Source: Dacryopinax spathularia
Taxonomy: Eukaryota > Basidiomycota > Dacrymycetes > Dacrymycetales > Dacrymycetaceae
Direction of reading: 5' to 3'
Assembly: GCA_037974965.1 (NCBI GenBank)
Contig: JBBPFI010000015.1
Location: 779,001 to 843,000 of the forward strand
Length of the DNA: 64,000 nt
Shown here: piece by piece, positions 10,729-23,116 of the stretch
Numbering within the stretch: the first letter of the stretch is position 1
How the letters are laid out: each line of letters opens with the position of its first letter
Position numbers and translations under genes: made by a program
Notes under the pieces: generated by a model
What the model saw: only the letters and a program-made list of their open reading frames with translations
Databases searched by the model: none
Told to the model about the DNA's origin: nothing

Positions 10729-13700
10729 GAGGCTTGGTTTGCCCAACGCGGATGAGCGGGAGAAGCATGACCCATTCAAAAGGCACATACGCAAGGGGGA
10801 GACTCAGTCCTCCCCGGCACCAGAAGCGCAAGACAAAAAGTGGGCCGGTTGAGTAGATTCAAGGCATTTTCGCTGATTCTCCTTCATTGCTAGCTGGACA
10901 GCGGCCGTACGATGATGAGAGTAGCGACGCAGACGTTCAATACAAATCCGTCCCGCGAGGTCACGCCGCACGGAACAGTTCCAGACAGCACATGTCTCAA
11001 GATGGTAAGCGGACCCTTGCCTTCGCATGGATCAGTTCGCGTACTTACGTCTCCTTCGCAAAGAACGCATCATCGCAAACTACTCGGACGAAGAAGAGGC
11101 GGATGAAGACTACGGGGCTGTCGATAGCTCCTCCGAGCAGTCCGTCGTACAGCAATCTCCCCAATACTCAGCCGGAAAACGTTCGCAACGACCCGCATCA
11201 CATGCGCGCGACGGTCCTCGATTGAAGAAGCATCATCGTCACCGCCGTGACTCGGCCAACGAGACTACCGATGAGGCCATCCAGCCAGAAGATACGTTCT
11301 TTGATGGCCAGAAGAGAAGTGGGACAGGGAAGAAGGGTCTTTCCGAAACCAAGAGAGCTAGCAAGAAAGGTGCGCTGTGTCCCATGACGTCCCAAGCGCA
11401 CAAGTTGACTCCTCATTAGGAGCATGGGCATCTCCAGCAAGGTCCAAACTGCGCTCGCAGCGCTCGCGGAGCACGCATGTAGCCGGGGTAGATTGTATTG
11501 ACTGCGTACTTTCATGGGACTGACTCAAACGCAGTACGAAACTGTTTCGTCCCGAGTCTTTGCACCGCCAAACCGTAAAGTACGACCTGCAAGCCGGGCC
11601 AAACCGTGTAGAGCCGGCAGACGTACTTCGGGCGGACACTCGGAAGGCCGCGAAGGGAATCTTCGATCACAGGATGGATTCTCGCATAGCAGCTCTATCG
11701 AATCGGACGAGTCAGGTACCCACCGCAGCAGAACATCATCCATCGCCCAAACGCCCCCTAGAAAGCGGGGCTCGGGAAAACACTCCAGGATCAGCGACCT
11801 CACTCCGTTATCACGATCCATGATGGCGAAGTCCGTTCGGGAATACCGCGATAGGATTGCGCACACGCATGGCTTTCCAAACCCCGTAATGAGCTCGTCT
11901 TGGGTTCGGCAGATTTTCAAAGCCAGCTGCATGGATGTTGGTCGCCTACACAGTCACTATACCAATCGTTTCAAGACGAGTACCAGCTATGCGGAGGATA
12001 TCCGTGATATCGTGGGTGGACTTTCGGGCCTCGTGCAAATTTGTTCTGACGCATTTCAGCTGGAACAACGGCAATCCCAGCTTCGCGGGGAAGTCAAGAG
12101 CGTGGCAGAGGATGCTGTTCTCCAGTGCTACGAGCTTCCGCTGTGGGGCCGTAACGCCGCAAACGCAGTCGCCAGGGAGGTGGAGCGCCTGTTGGAGGAT
12201 GGTATCTTCACATGTGGAGATTACAAAGTGCGTCCATCAGCAGAGGGCAGGGTTGCCTCGTCATTGATAGTTCATCAGGAGAGCGACCCACACCGCGCCT
12301 ATGAGCATCCCGCTATTGACTACGTGTATATTACAGCCTTCTTCAAGAACAAGAAAAGCGATGGGGTGCGCGCTAAAGAGAAATTTGCCCGCGGGGCGCC
12401 GCAGCTTCTCGCCCTCATTGTTACCGCGGTATGTGCACAGTTCTTCCATCCATGTCCCCGTCTAATCGAATCCAGATTCATTGTGCTCTGGCCCAATGGG
12501 GGACGGGTACGAAAAGACCGAGCAGCGAACACCAATTCTCCGCTGTGGCTTGGATGGAGATCTACGAGGATCACCTAGCCGATATCGAGGCTTATCGAAG
12601 CCACTATCCAAATAAATATACGAGAAGAATGAAACAACTCTTTCTGGATGGCTTGTGAGTCTACCGCCTGCTCGCACTAGAAGTAATTACTCATCAGAAT
12701 CCCTTAGGATATCAAGCGGAGAAGGGCTGTCTGAGACAGTCCAGCGGCTTGCTCCTCGCGGTAAACTGCTGGAGCGCTTGAAGGTGAAGAACATTCAGGA
12801 TGATAGCGATGATGACGGGGCTTCCGCCACTCGATTGAAGCGCTGCTTTGTGAAAGAGACGGAGAATCGCTCTGTCGACGAAACATCCGGTCGGATACGA
12901 AAAGAGGCTGGTCGATCGAGGAGTATCTCTCCTATCAGTTTGGGCCACGATCGTCGATCGAAGGCTTGGTCGACAGCTGTCGAGGAGGCATGGGACGTGG
13001 AGTTTGCTCGCGCACAAGACGGCTCGTCCGGCATCAGCATGGATCTCAATGGCGGCGGTAGCATCAAGTTAACTGAGGAACGACCTGGTTCCAGGTCACA
13101 GAGCGAGGTCTGCGGCCCAACACGCACACAAGCCTCAGCCACCGTTCGAGCCAATTTCTTGGACGTCACCTCTGAGACCGATGAGGACGCATCTGATGCG
13201 GAGCTACCCGCTGCAGCAAGGGATACGAATGAGCCCTTGTTGAGCACCGTGGCACAGTCTATTCTCCCTCGCCTGCGACCAGAAACACTCGGGGCCACGG
13301 AGAGCAACCCTTGGCGTAGTTTTGTGAAAGTTCGCCCTGACCTCAAAATCGATGCACCTGCACCTGGCCTACCTCATGCGCCGGTTGTGCAAGAGCAGCT
13401 CCACCTTGGTATGTGTGCATAAGCGAGTCCTCGACTGCCTTCATTCTCTGACACGGCATAGGCACCTCCCCAATTGTGACTTCGCTTGCATCAACGGTGC
13501 CGCAGCCGAAGAGTCCTGTTGAAGGGCCGATCACACATCACAGCGATCCGGCAGGAGGTTCTCTGGAGAAGATCAACTTCGGGCGCATGACGTCGGACGA
13601 CTCCGTTGACCTTTATGAAGGATTCATGACTCCCACTTCATCACCTACCAAAACGGCGTCACGCGCACCCAAAACTCGGCCGGAAAGCGTGCAAGGAAAA

Positions 13701-14225
13701 CCAGCTTCACCCATATCTGTTCATAACGTAGCAGCCCCTTCATTGCGCTACGAAGGCTCAGCCCTACCCCTCTCGTCCACAGCCACCCTAGAGCGGCCAG
13801 AAGATGTTCGAGAACAAGACTGCTGCGAAATCAACATCGACGCTAGCGACATGCAGGAAGCAGAATTTCCCGATCCGAAAACCCCATCAGCCCATGTTTG
13901 TCCGGAAGGGACTTCTTTCAAGGTAAATCTCTTTGGTATCGATGTCTTCAGTGCGTCCACCCCTGCCGCTGTGGTGTGCCATGCTTCGCCTGCTGCCTCT
14001 CTCGCTTGCAACTCGCTTGCTGAAGTTGAGATCGATGCGCCACAGCTTTCTGCTACACCCATACCATCACAGAGACCTCCGCCGGCGACGTCGAGGACTC
14101 ACAGGAGCCGCAGGCCGGTCCCCGAGTCAGTGATGACCCGATCTCCCCGAGCCCGCCGAGTTGTGAAGGCGCCAGTCCGACTTGACCCTTCCCCTCCTCG
14201 GTCTACGAAGAAAGGGGGTCGTTGA
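10729..14225 (+). CDS. DUF6532-domain protein with long disordered C-terminal tail
   Basis: The start lies upstream and is unresolved; reading is solid from 10729. Phase-compatible introns lie at 10848-10893, 11005-11063, 11370-11419, 11479-11534, about 12430-12476, 12655-12707 and about 13412-13461. The N-terminus is acidic and Ser-rich (DDESSDAD, YSDEEEADEDYG) with a basic stretch (KKHHRHRRD). The folded core at about 11826-12640 matches the agaricomycete family DUF6532: an Arg-rich entry helix, a YEHPAIDYVYITAFF strand-helix unit, PQLLALIVTAIHCALAQWGTG and an end helix with YEDHLADIEAYR. The tail of over 500 residues is Ser/Pro/Asp-rich, with little predicted structure. DUF6532 has no known biochemical role. 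This is one of three family members in the window and sits beside a DNA transposon. Confidence 0.75.
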
Positions 14226-14656
14226 GAAGAATGCTTCCACGGTCTGATCTGTGCCTGTCTTTGGCCGTATGTACCCGCAAATAGAAACATACAGTATGCC
14301 GTATGTCCCCATGATGAACAAGCCGGAGGTGGTAGCTATTCCTGTATACGCATCTTGCACCCTCCCTTGCACTGGGGCGAACACGGCGTGATCTGTGCCT
14401 GTCTTTGAGCGTATACACCTGCAAATAGCGGTATGCCGTCGCAACCAGGAGCTCTGGTCCTCGGCGCTTCGGCATATTCCCGAGGAGGTCAACGGAAGCT
14501 AAGTGAGACCAACCCAACGAACACGTCCGTTCACCACCGCATAGCCTCCTCTTGCCCTTCCCATCTACGGTCATATACTGCGTTATACTGCGGCATCGTC
14601 CGAATACTATTGACAGGCTATCCATCTCACACATCGCACATTACCTACTCCTCTCC
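14226..14656. other. intergenic region before the Plavaka transposase
   Basis: 430 bases between the DUF6532 stop and the transposase ATG. It contains two copies of a roughly 40-bp direct repeat. It presumably includes the left end of the transposon, but I could not find a matching inverted repeat on the right side. Confidence 0.45.
14245..14431. repeat. two imperfect 40-bp direct repeats, 144 bp apart
   Basis: Copy 1 is at 14245-14284 and copy 2 at 14389-14428. Both begin TGATCTGTGCCTGTCTTTG and end CAAATAG, with about six mismatches in 40. They lie just upstream of the transposase gene, where subterminal transposase-binding repeats are expected in CACTA-like elements. That reading is inference. 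Confidence 0.55.
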
Positions 14657-17600
14657 ATGCCGCTCCAGGTGGACAGTCACTATCAATGCGCAGGCTGCTA
14701 TAAGATGTTCCGCGGTTGGCCTGACCTGAAACGACATGCGTTCCGCACGGGCAAATCAGCTTGCTACAGCCTCTTTCAGGAGTTTTTATGTTCGGAAGAT
14801 TATAGTCTGGCCGCGATACCCGATCAAATCCATGGCCTCCCATCGGACTTGGTCGCAGAGGAAGAAGATGACGAGACCGTTATATATGAAGCCATCACCG
14901 GCAACGCCCCCGTCAAAACCGACTCCTGCGTTCCCGAAGGCGCCGCGCTCATTGATTTCTTCGGCCCACCGACAGAGCAGAATCTGGGAGCGGCGGAGAA
15001 GGCAGGCATGATCCTCGGTCCGCTTAGGGAACTACTGGAGCTTCCTCATGCTTTCATCGAGCCCTACTCTCCCGCCGCCGGGCAACCCCTCGCTTCTCAG
15101 CCCCGCATTGACAGAAACTCAATACTAAAGCCATCGAATCCCTATGCCCCATTCAAGTCTCGGATAGACTGGCATTTCGCTCGATGGATTAAGATGGAGG
15201 CGCCGAGCCAGGCGGCAGCTAATCGCCTTCTGGATTCTGAGGTGGGCTTCCGCATTACAGCTTGCACTCGGTTTCGCTGAGCAAGGGCACTTCACCTAGT
15301 TCGTGCGAGCTGCGGGCCTCTCTTTCAAGAATTGCTACGAGCTGAACCATCTCATTGATAACGAGCTACCGTTTTCTGGTCTGTCTTGGCACAAGACTGA
15401 GTTCCGTATGGAAGGCACAGAGGAGCTGGTTGTCCTGTGGCACCGAAGTATCGTGGACGCAGTGAAGCAGCTTGTCGGCGATGTCCGCTTCGCCTCCGTT
15501 ATACATTTTGCACCAGAAAAGCACTATACCGATGCTTCACGAGAGTTCAGATGTCTTTCGGAGATGTGGACGGGAAATTGGTGGTTGAGAACCCAGGTCA
15601 GTGACTCTCATATCCTTCGCAATCAACCTGCGCATCTGAAACCCCGCTTTACAGAGCAAACTTCCGCCAGGCGCAACCATCATTCCTCTTATCCTTGGAA
15701 CCGACAAGACACTTCTCACACAGCATACTGGAGACCGCTACGGCTATCCGGTCTACCTGTCCATCGGCAACTTACCACTGGCGATTAGGAAAACCCCCTC
15801 TCAGAGGGGAATGCTCCTTGTGGGCTATCTTCCGACGAACAAACTCAACCACTTGGATATGAGCGAAGAATCATCTAAGCTTGCCCGTCATCAACTACTA
15901 CATCACTGCTTGAAGCACATGTTCAGTGAGACGATTTTTGGGGCGGCAAACGGCATTGATATCCTTTGCGGAGATGGTTGGACCCGAACATGCTACCCTA
16001 TCCTTGCGGCGTGTATGGCCGATTATCCGGAGCAGTGTGCTTTGACCTGCACACGATACCAGCGATGCCCCATCGGCAATATTGCCTATCAGTGCATGGG
16101 AATGGAGCTGACAGGAGAGGAGCCCTTGCTAAAAGACGTCTATCAATATCCTTGCCTTCCGCGAAATCAAAACACGACCGCTCGGCTATTACACAGCCTA
16201 CTCAACAGTGAGATGACGAACGGCTCGGCCGACAAGGAACTTCCCCTTGAAGATATAGAAGCTATTGAACGAGAGTTCTCCAACTTGTCGGTCGAAGAAA
16301 TTCAGGGGAAACTCAAGGTTCACCCAATGACACATACAAGAGCGGGCAAGCTACGGGCTGGACCCGTGGTGCTCAGAGCGTTGTCGCTAACACCAATCCC
16401 CAACCCGTTTTTTGCCTCGTTACCCCATTGTCAAATACACTGCTGCATGGTTCCAGATCCTTTACATCAAATACAGCAAGGCGTTCTCAAGCACGCTCTT
16501 TCTTGGTTCAAAGAAATCCTCGGCTCTCGGGAGCTGGATTTGTGCTTCCAGCGTCTCCCGCCCACCCATGGTGCTCGGAGCTTTCACCGAGGCGTATGCG
16601 GACTTACCCAAATGACCGGTCAAGAATACAAGGACATAGCTCGGGTATTTCTGGGCGCAGTCTGCGGCTCTGCTGTGATGCAGCAAAAAGGAGAAGATGG
16701 TCTTGCTGCAATCAAGGCGTTAAGATCCCTCATCGATATCTTTTATCTCTCCTCTTTGGAGGTTCTCAGCGAAAGGGTACTCGTGCTGCTTCGAGAGGCC
16801 TTGATACTCTTTCATAAACATAAGCTTGGTCTCTGTGCTTTGGGAGCCAGAGGGAAGCTGAAAACACATCCAGCTGAGCCGTCCGGCGGACGTGAGCTGT
16901 TTTCTACAACGAAAAAGCAATATATTGACTCTCTCATAGACAATCTCTTCCGAATTCCAAAACTGCATTCGCTTGTACATTATACAAGGAGTGCGATGGA
17001 AGTAGGATGCCTTGTCAACTTTTCAACACAGTATACTGAGCGCCTGCATATCAACTTGGCCAAGCTACCCTTTCGTGAAAGCAGCGGACGGGAAGAGACG
17101 TCGACCCAGGAGATGGCTTTATGGGTGCTTCGGCATGAGAAGGTTCAGGCCTTCGACGACCTCATCGATATTCGACTAGGTGCGCAATAGTACCCGTCTG
17201 GGAGTGACATTGTGTAGTGACCATCCTGAAGCAGATAGCCTAGAACCCGAAAACGACCCGGCCGCGGAACTTACAGTGCGACCTGGCAAGACTAGGCAGT
17301 TGCACGCAACGCGCTACATATTGGCGAAGAAACCGACCTTTCCTGCCCTCGCCATTACAGAGATCATGGATCCGGACCTTTGGGGTTGTTTGGATTTCGT
17401 CGGCGCGCTACGTAACTATGCAGAGCGAGCTTCAGGAAAAACCTCTTTTCACAACCCCGTCCCAGCACCACGCCCTCTGAGGTTCTCGCAAGTGATGGCA
17501 TGGGGTCGCTGCACGTTTCAGAATGACTTGTGTCATCCAGTGGGGACGTCTACCCCCCTTAGGGCAAAGCTATCTAGTGCCTATGCCTCCCGTGCTAGGG

Positions 17601-18101
17601 GACGTGGCGAAGGACGGCTTCTCCAAGATCATGCCGCGAGATTCGATACTGTTCTTGTCAAAGACCCGGAAGCTTCCGACCCATCCTTCCGTTAGAGCCT
17701 CCCCTTACTTCTTCATTTGCACCGTTGACTGATCTACCTCCTCAGCCTACAGAGTTGCGCGGCTGAAGTTGATCTTTCAGCTCGCGGAGGACGCTGCGTT
17801 CGGCTTGTTCAAAAAAAGAATTAAGCTGCCTTTGGCATACGTCGAGTGGTATTCCCCTCTCTCTGACGAAACAAGACATGTCTCGGGTTTGCACATCGTG
17901 CGTCGACTGCGTGGGGGACACGGGAGGCCTCTTGCCAGTGTGGTTGAGCTGGAAATGATCCGGAGGAACTGCATGCTTCAGCCTTTGACCTCAGAAGGAG
18001 AATGCACGGCGATTGGTGATCCGCATACGATTTTGGACACTTGTGACACATTTCTTCTCAATCCATATCTCGATATGGAAAGTTTCTTGCTATTGAAGTA
18101 G
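14657..18101 (+). CDS. Plavaka-family DNA transposase, apparently intact
   Basis: The ATG at 14657 opens MPLQVDSHYQCAGCYKMF. An N-terminal C2H2-like finger (CAGC then 12 residues to H) is followed by the family's PYAPFKSRIDWHFARW block, a VRAAGLSFKNCYELNHLID block, VIHFAPEKHYTDA, a GATIIPLILGTDKT/GYPVYLSIGNLP core, LLVGYLPTNKLNH and a Cys-rich DYPEQCALTCTRYQRCPIG block. The C-terminus (LPLAYVEWYSPLS, CDTFLLNPYLD) also matches Plavaka proteins, a CACTA-related superfamily common in Agaricomycetes. Four introns (15242-15299, 15597-15654, 17180-17231, 17691-17745) all join in phase, giving 3222 coding bases, a 1073-residue protein. An apparent in-frame stop near 15296 falls inside an intron. No inactivating change is evident, so this copy may be autonomous. 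Confidence 0.85.
14657..18101 (+). mobile_element. Plavaka (CACTA-like) DNA transposon, minimal extent
   Basis: The element is defined here only by its transposase gene. The true ends must lie within 14226-14656 on the left and 18102-18666 on the right. I could not identify terminal inverted repeats or a target-site duplication by eye. No cargo gene is evident. An intact multi-exon reading frame suggests recent insertion. Confidence 0.7.
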
Positions 18102-18666
18102 CGCTGCTTTCTGATACGAAGATTGGAGGCAGTGTGCATTGTGAAAGGGTTTCTGTTCTGTTTTACTTAGCCTTTTGAGCGGAATATCGTGGGACAACGG
18201 TATTCCTCCGTGAAGAGACCTCCGTTGAGTTCGTCTGACTATCTATTGCGACCACCATATTGTGTGACACCTCACTGCGCTAGCGTACTGCGCCACAAAC
18301 AAGATTGGAACACAAAGAGCCTTACGTAAAGCCAACGTAGTAAGCCGGAAAGCGGAGCCTCCGGAAGACACCGGAAGCAATGCGAGGCAACGCTGCGCCC
18401 ATCAGGTGTTCTGGGGATAGGCGGGGCCTGAAGGCCGGGACGGGACCAACAACAGAGCGTATGGCGCGCGCGATGGCGAGACGGTGTTGCTGTCAGTAAT
18501 CTGCCTTCTGCTGGCCTCCTCCTATCCTTTGCTGACGACGGTCATATAGCCTTGAACCTCATTACCTGCCTCACTCATTCCTTGCTTCAGACGACCAGCG
18601 CCTCCCTCAACTTTCTTCTCGTAATCCGCAGGTCTCTATTGTTTCGTCTACACGGTGCAGTCCGAA
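18102..18666. other. intergenic region after the transposase
   Basis: 565 bases. It should contain the right end of the Plavaka element and the promoter of the next gene. A local imperfect inverted pair (TATTCCTCC and GACCTCCGTTG area, about 18200-18230) is visible but does not match the left flank. No gene seen. Confidence 0.4.
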
Positions 18667-21319
18667 ATGGACGCCACAATGGCGACGACATCTCCTCGAG
18701 GCTCGCTCTCGCCCACCAACCCCGTACTCCGCTGGGCCATCCAAGCCAAAAGTGCACTGAGGACGGCGCTTCGTAGTGCCAGAGTGGATGGCAAATTATC
18801 TCGTCTAGCTGCCAAATTTCGATCGCAAAGGACGGCAGGGTCGACCACGTCACCAGTCGGCTTGCGCTTCACAGCCGCGGGGAGGGGAGGGCACTCATCC
18901 CAATCCCCTTCCGCCCACGATAAGGGTACCGTGCCCTCGAATCAAAAGACTAGCCCCAATCCCTCGGTCCCATCTGGTAGTCGGAATCCCTTGGATCCGG
19001 CTTCTCCGAACACCGGAACAATCGAGAAGATTGCGGCATCGCATCAGTTCGCTCTACGCACCCATCGCCCCCTCTATAACGGCCTCCTGCTATGGGTACG
19101 ATGCTCCGGGCCTTGGATGATTACGGCCTTCACGGACGGCTCCATTCAAGTTATGCGCCTCTTGGGGGACGGAGGCGGCAGGCGAGCTTCATGGAAGCCG
19201 CAGCTTGCTACCTCGACAGCTTTTGTCGCATGCAGCGGCGCTGTTTGCGAGCACTCGGACGGATCTTTGTCAGCCATCGTCACCTACGAAAGGCGGCTCC
19301 CATGTCCGATGCAGTGGGAATCTGGTAGAAGCGATGCTGATGGCACGGTTCAGCCTCAGATAACCTCCTTCCATTTGGTTATGAAGGAAGACAACATCGA
19401 GCTCGTCCACTCAAGGTGCCGGTCGTCTGAGACAATGGCCTTCAACGGGGAGTGGTCGCTGCATGGCGTGTACGACGGGTCCGTTGACATTCACGCGGTG
19501 CACTGGCCGTCGATGAGGGTAACAAATCTTGCTTTCTTACCCCTGTCGGTGCGTTGTCTATCTTGTGATGTGATTAGAGGCATAAGTAACACCTTACCCA
19601 GGTACAACGGTTCCTCTGCGTCAAATTCATCGGCGACGATCTCCTGATAGTCACAGCGTCCGCTGTGTTAGTCTACCATATCACGTCCCTTGACCGAGCT
19701 GCGGTCGCTTTCGGTATGGAGGGTGCTTCCATCGAACCGGACGCCAAGCTATGGTTTAATCGCAATGAGAACGGAACCCAACTCAACCCAGCCGCGTGCG
19801 CGGACGTTCAAGCAGTTTCCACGAACAATCTCTCCGCAATCGCCGTAATCGTGGCGCGCTCGAGCCGATCCATATCCGCCTATCGCCTTATACAGACGGA
19901 CGATCGTATTCCTTCACTAGAGCTTATATGGGAGCTACCCTTATCTAAAGGAATCTACATCGGCGCCCTCACGTTACATGGTGGAGGCGATGAAGTCTTG
20001 TGGTTGGAACATGACAGGGCTGGGCTTCGACATAGCTGCGATCTGATTGGCTCCACGCTGAAGAAGAAATCTATTCAGTGGGCCTCAGAATTGCAAGCAC
20101 CAGATGGCGAAGCTGAAATCGTTCACGTGGCTGAGCCTGGGAGCCAGCTGCTTCATGTCGATCTTGGATGCACCCCGCGCTGGACGGCCATATCTATCTC
20201 GGCCAGAGTTACTCAAGACTTTTCCTCACCCTCGACCCCGCTCCTCAACAGGACGCACGGCCAATTACCTTCCCGAAAGATTTATCAGGAGAGCTCAACG
20301 CGGATGCTGGTCTTGACACGACTTCTCTGCCATGTCCGAACGGCGGAGAACATCCCCTTTCCCACCCATACCCTTCAACCAGCAATACCATTCTCCTCCC
20401 ACCTAACGCCACCGATGCGGTCCACGTAGAGGAATCCAAAGATGCGGTCCACGTCGAGGAATCTGAAGATTGCGCAGAGGAGCGAGGCGGTCAAGGACGT
20501 GAGTCGCATCATGAGTCTAAAGCTAGCGGAGAGGGTGTGACCAAATCGACGGGAGGAATGGATGGACGGCACTTCGTTTCGTTCGAGACAAACGGAAGTG
20601 AGACTTCCGCAGAAACCGATACTTCAGGTGATCGCAGCAGTGACTACGGTACAAGCAGTGCGGCCACCACTTCACCGGAGAAGGACTTACTGGAGTTCGG
20701 ATCAGGATCCTGGACTCAAGACGACCTACCGGCCATAGTTGTAAGTCCTCTGATCCATGCACCACGTGTCTGATTTGACTTTGTGTAGGAATGGGGCTTG
20801 CGCATGCGACAGTTCCCTTCTCCCTGTCTTTCCCGCGCAGAGTCACAAGGCAGCGCCTCCCTTCCAGCTTGTATCCGCTCACAATTCACAACCGCCGCCG
20901 ATGACGTTCGACTCTACTTCCGCACTATCAACGGCGGTCTTGATATCATCACGAGGGGATTCGGCGTATGGGGACCGATCGAGGTCGTTGGAACGGACCC
21001 CACGAATGATGTGACGCTCCTCCGCCTTTGCGGCGATGCATACTCCGTCTACATTCGGTTTCAAGATGCAACGAATGTATCCACCACAGAAGAAGACCGG
21101 TGGCGTGTGGCCTTTTACACCGTTTTCAAGGAGGACGACGACGACGACGACGTGCTCGATACTGCCGATCACGATGACGAGTATCAGTGTTCCTACTTGC
21201 GCGTAGATCAGGTGCTGGCCGACCGTGCTCTCTGGTATGATAGAGACGCGCTTCAAAGCACGGACGCGAAAGCGAGACAAAGAGCATTACGGCGGCTGGG
21301 ATTCCTAGCAACGCTCTGA
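18667..21319 (+). CDS. hypothetical protein, possibly beta-propeller-like
   Basis: I do not recognise this protein. The ATG at 18667 opens MDATMATTSPRG. Introns lie at about 19519-19601 (joining WPSMR to VQRFLCVKFIG) and about 20741-20788 (joining PAIV to EWGLRMRQF). Residues after about 110 have short beta-strand-like repeats with Gly/Asp turns (WMITAFTDGSIQVMRLL, SLHGVYDGSVDIHAVHW, DDLLIVTASAVLVYHITSLD), reminiscent of a WD-like propeller, but canonical WD pairs are not evident. Near 20160 the best frame changes with no convincing intron, so a small indel, assembly error or minor intron is possible. A duplicated 9-residue unit, DAVHVEESK/DAVHVEESE, and a run of six Asp follow. A partial inverted copy of its 3' part lies at 23.6-24.0 kb. 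Confidence 0.6.
20414..20467 (+). repeat. tandem duplication of a 27-bp coding unit
   Basis: Two adjacent 27-bp units (20414-20440 and 20441-20467) differ at four bases and encode DAVHVEESK and DAVHVEESE. This is an in-frame microduplication inside the hypothetical gene. Confidence 0.8.
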
Positions 21320-21371
21320 TGCGACGCAAGGACTACGTGTATATACGCGACTACGATTATGGAACACGGAC

Positions 21372-23116
21372 TCAGTCCTTCTTCCTCGGCCTTTTCGCCT
21401 CTTCCGCCTTCTTCCTTTTCAACGCCAACCCCCGTTGCTCCTTCAACTCCCTATTTCTAAGGCTCTCGAGCGCCTTTTGCGCATTCTTTTCTGCTCGCCG
21501 CCGTTCGACCTCCTCCCTCTCCTTCTCCTGAGCCTCCCGCTTATCTTCTGGTACCCAGCGCCTGAGCCGGTCCCTCCAATCGTGCGGCTTGGGAATCTCT
21601 CGCATCCGGCACAGGTACGCGTGAAGGGACTGGTAGTTGAATGGGGTGAATCGCACCCACTTCCCCAACTTCCCGTCAAAGTACCAGATGCGGAGGTGTT
21701 TCATCCGCTCTGGCCACCTCCAATACATCACCGAGAGGACGAGCCGGCACATCAAGCAAAGTCCCATCATACGACTCTGAAACACCTTGAAGATAGCGTC
21801 GTACGCGTCCTCGTCTTTCTTCCCGCCTTCCTGCCTTGTCTCGTCCACTAGCTTTGCGATGCCGTTCAAACCGTTCCGCGCATCAATCGTGATGAAGTAA
21901 AAGTCAACCTCATGGAGTGTCGCGGTGTCGTGCTGACTGTCGCACAATTCGGCGATTCTGCTCGACAGAGTGAGCGCTGCTCAAGCCAACAAGAGACGCA
22001 GCACTCACAAGGCTAATGCGTCCTTTTCCGAGCAGTGAGCAGCAGGAGTTGTGATCGACTGCCATCCGTAGTCGATGCCCTCGTACTTTTCAACTTGGTA
22101 AGAATACCAGGCCAGGTCCGGGACCGCGGCCTCAATATAAGTCAGCCACTCTTCGCCAAGAAGCGGCGCCAAGTCGGCCCGGCGGCCAGCGACCGCCCGC
22201 GCTTGCCATGGTGGTATTCTGCCTTGTTCATCCCTCGGAGTGCTCGCCCCGCAAGGCCAGCACCATGGCCGTCCTTGCTGGTTGGGTGGTCGTAAGAGAT
22301 TCGCCACGTCCATCGCCGTCCCGCCTTGCTTTTCGGCGAATAAAGTACAGAACGTCGCAGGCGTTCTGTATGAACCTGGTCCGAGACGGGCCGACATGGC
22401 AAAGGCGTTTGACATGCCGACGATCAATCCTTCCATCGCTTGGTGCAACGTAGACGGCGCGACTTCTTCCATGCAGAAGCGAGCTGCGAGGCGTGAGTCG
22501 ATTGTGCTACCCCATCAACACGACTCACCCATCGCTGAGTAGAAGTCCCCGACTCCAATCATCCTCGACAATGCTTGAATGCGAAGGACGAAGATCTCCT
22601 GCTCGTCGAGATCCGGTTGGGTGTGCTGCGAACTCTCAGCAGGCACTCCGGGCGATGTGCGCGAAGTTTGCTCGCTGGGAGAAGGAGTAGTTGCGTGAGG
22701 ACTGGGCGTGTTCGCTCCCTGCGACGGCGTTGTGAAGCGATAGGGAATATTTGGGAGAATTCGGTCTTCCGTTTGGTCTCGCAGGAGGTATTCGTCGAAT
22801 GGTGGACTGCGATGTGTAATTAGTTATCGTAGTATATATCTGTTGCAAACGCACGCACCTTTCAAGCGCTTCGGCGGGTAACTTGAGAATTTCCTCCCAC
22901 AAATCTAAACCATTGAGCTCCGCTGACGCCTTCTGAACGATCAAGCGCAAGTCCGCCAACCGCTGCGTGCAAAGCGTGAGTAAGGTATTTAAGCGGCGCA
23001 ATGGTGCTCACCTTCTTCCCATTAGCGCGCATCTTGCTCATTAGTATCTTCTTGCGATCAGGAGGGATTGAGGGAAGGTCGAAAAGGTCGATGCTTTTTG
23101 CTGATGCGGCGGGCAT
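21372..23116 (-). CDS. hypothetical protein with charged coiled-coil C-terminus
   Basis: I do not recognise this minus-strand gene. The start at 23116 gives MPAASAKSIDLFDLPSIPPD. At least four introns are implied: after MRANGKK (near 23010), after EALER (near 22860-22800), near 22550-22490, and near 22010-21955. The middle exon encodes an Ala/Gly/Pro-rich block (GPGSYRTPATFCTLFAEKQ, then APLLGEEWLTYIEAAVPDL). The last exon encodes VDFYFITIDARNGLNGIAKL and a Trp-rich helix pair (SVMYWRWPERMKHLRIWYFD), ending in about 60 residues of Glu/Lys/Arg-rich coiled coil (REAQEKEREEVERRRAEKNA). It is convergent with the gene at 18667-21319, about 50 bases apart. No function can be assigned. Confidence 0.6.

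Noticed and set aside
15288-15302. In-frame stop codon inside the Plavaka transposase
   Set aside because: It lies in a 58-nt GT-AG intron (15242-15299) whose removal keeps phase, so it does not break the gene.
18102-18560. Right-hand terminal inverted repeat of the Plavaka element
   Set aside because: No segment here is a convincing reverse complement of the left flank; the element's ends are left undefined.
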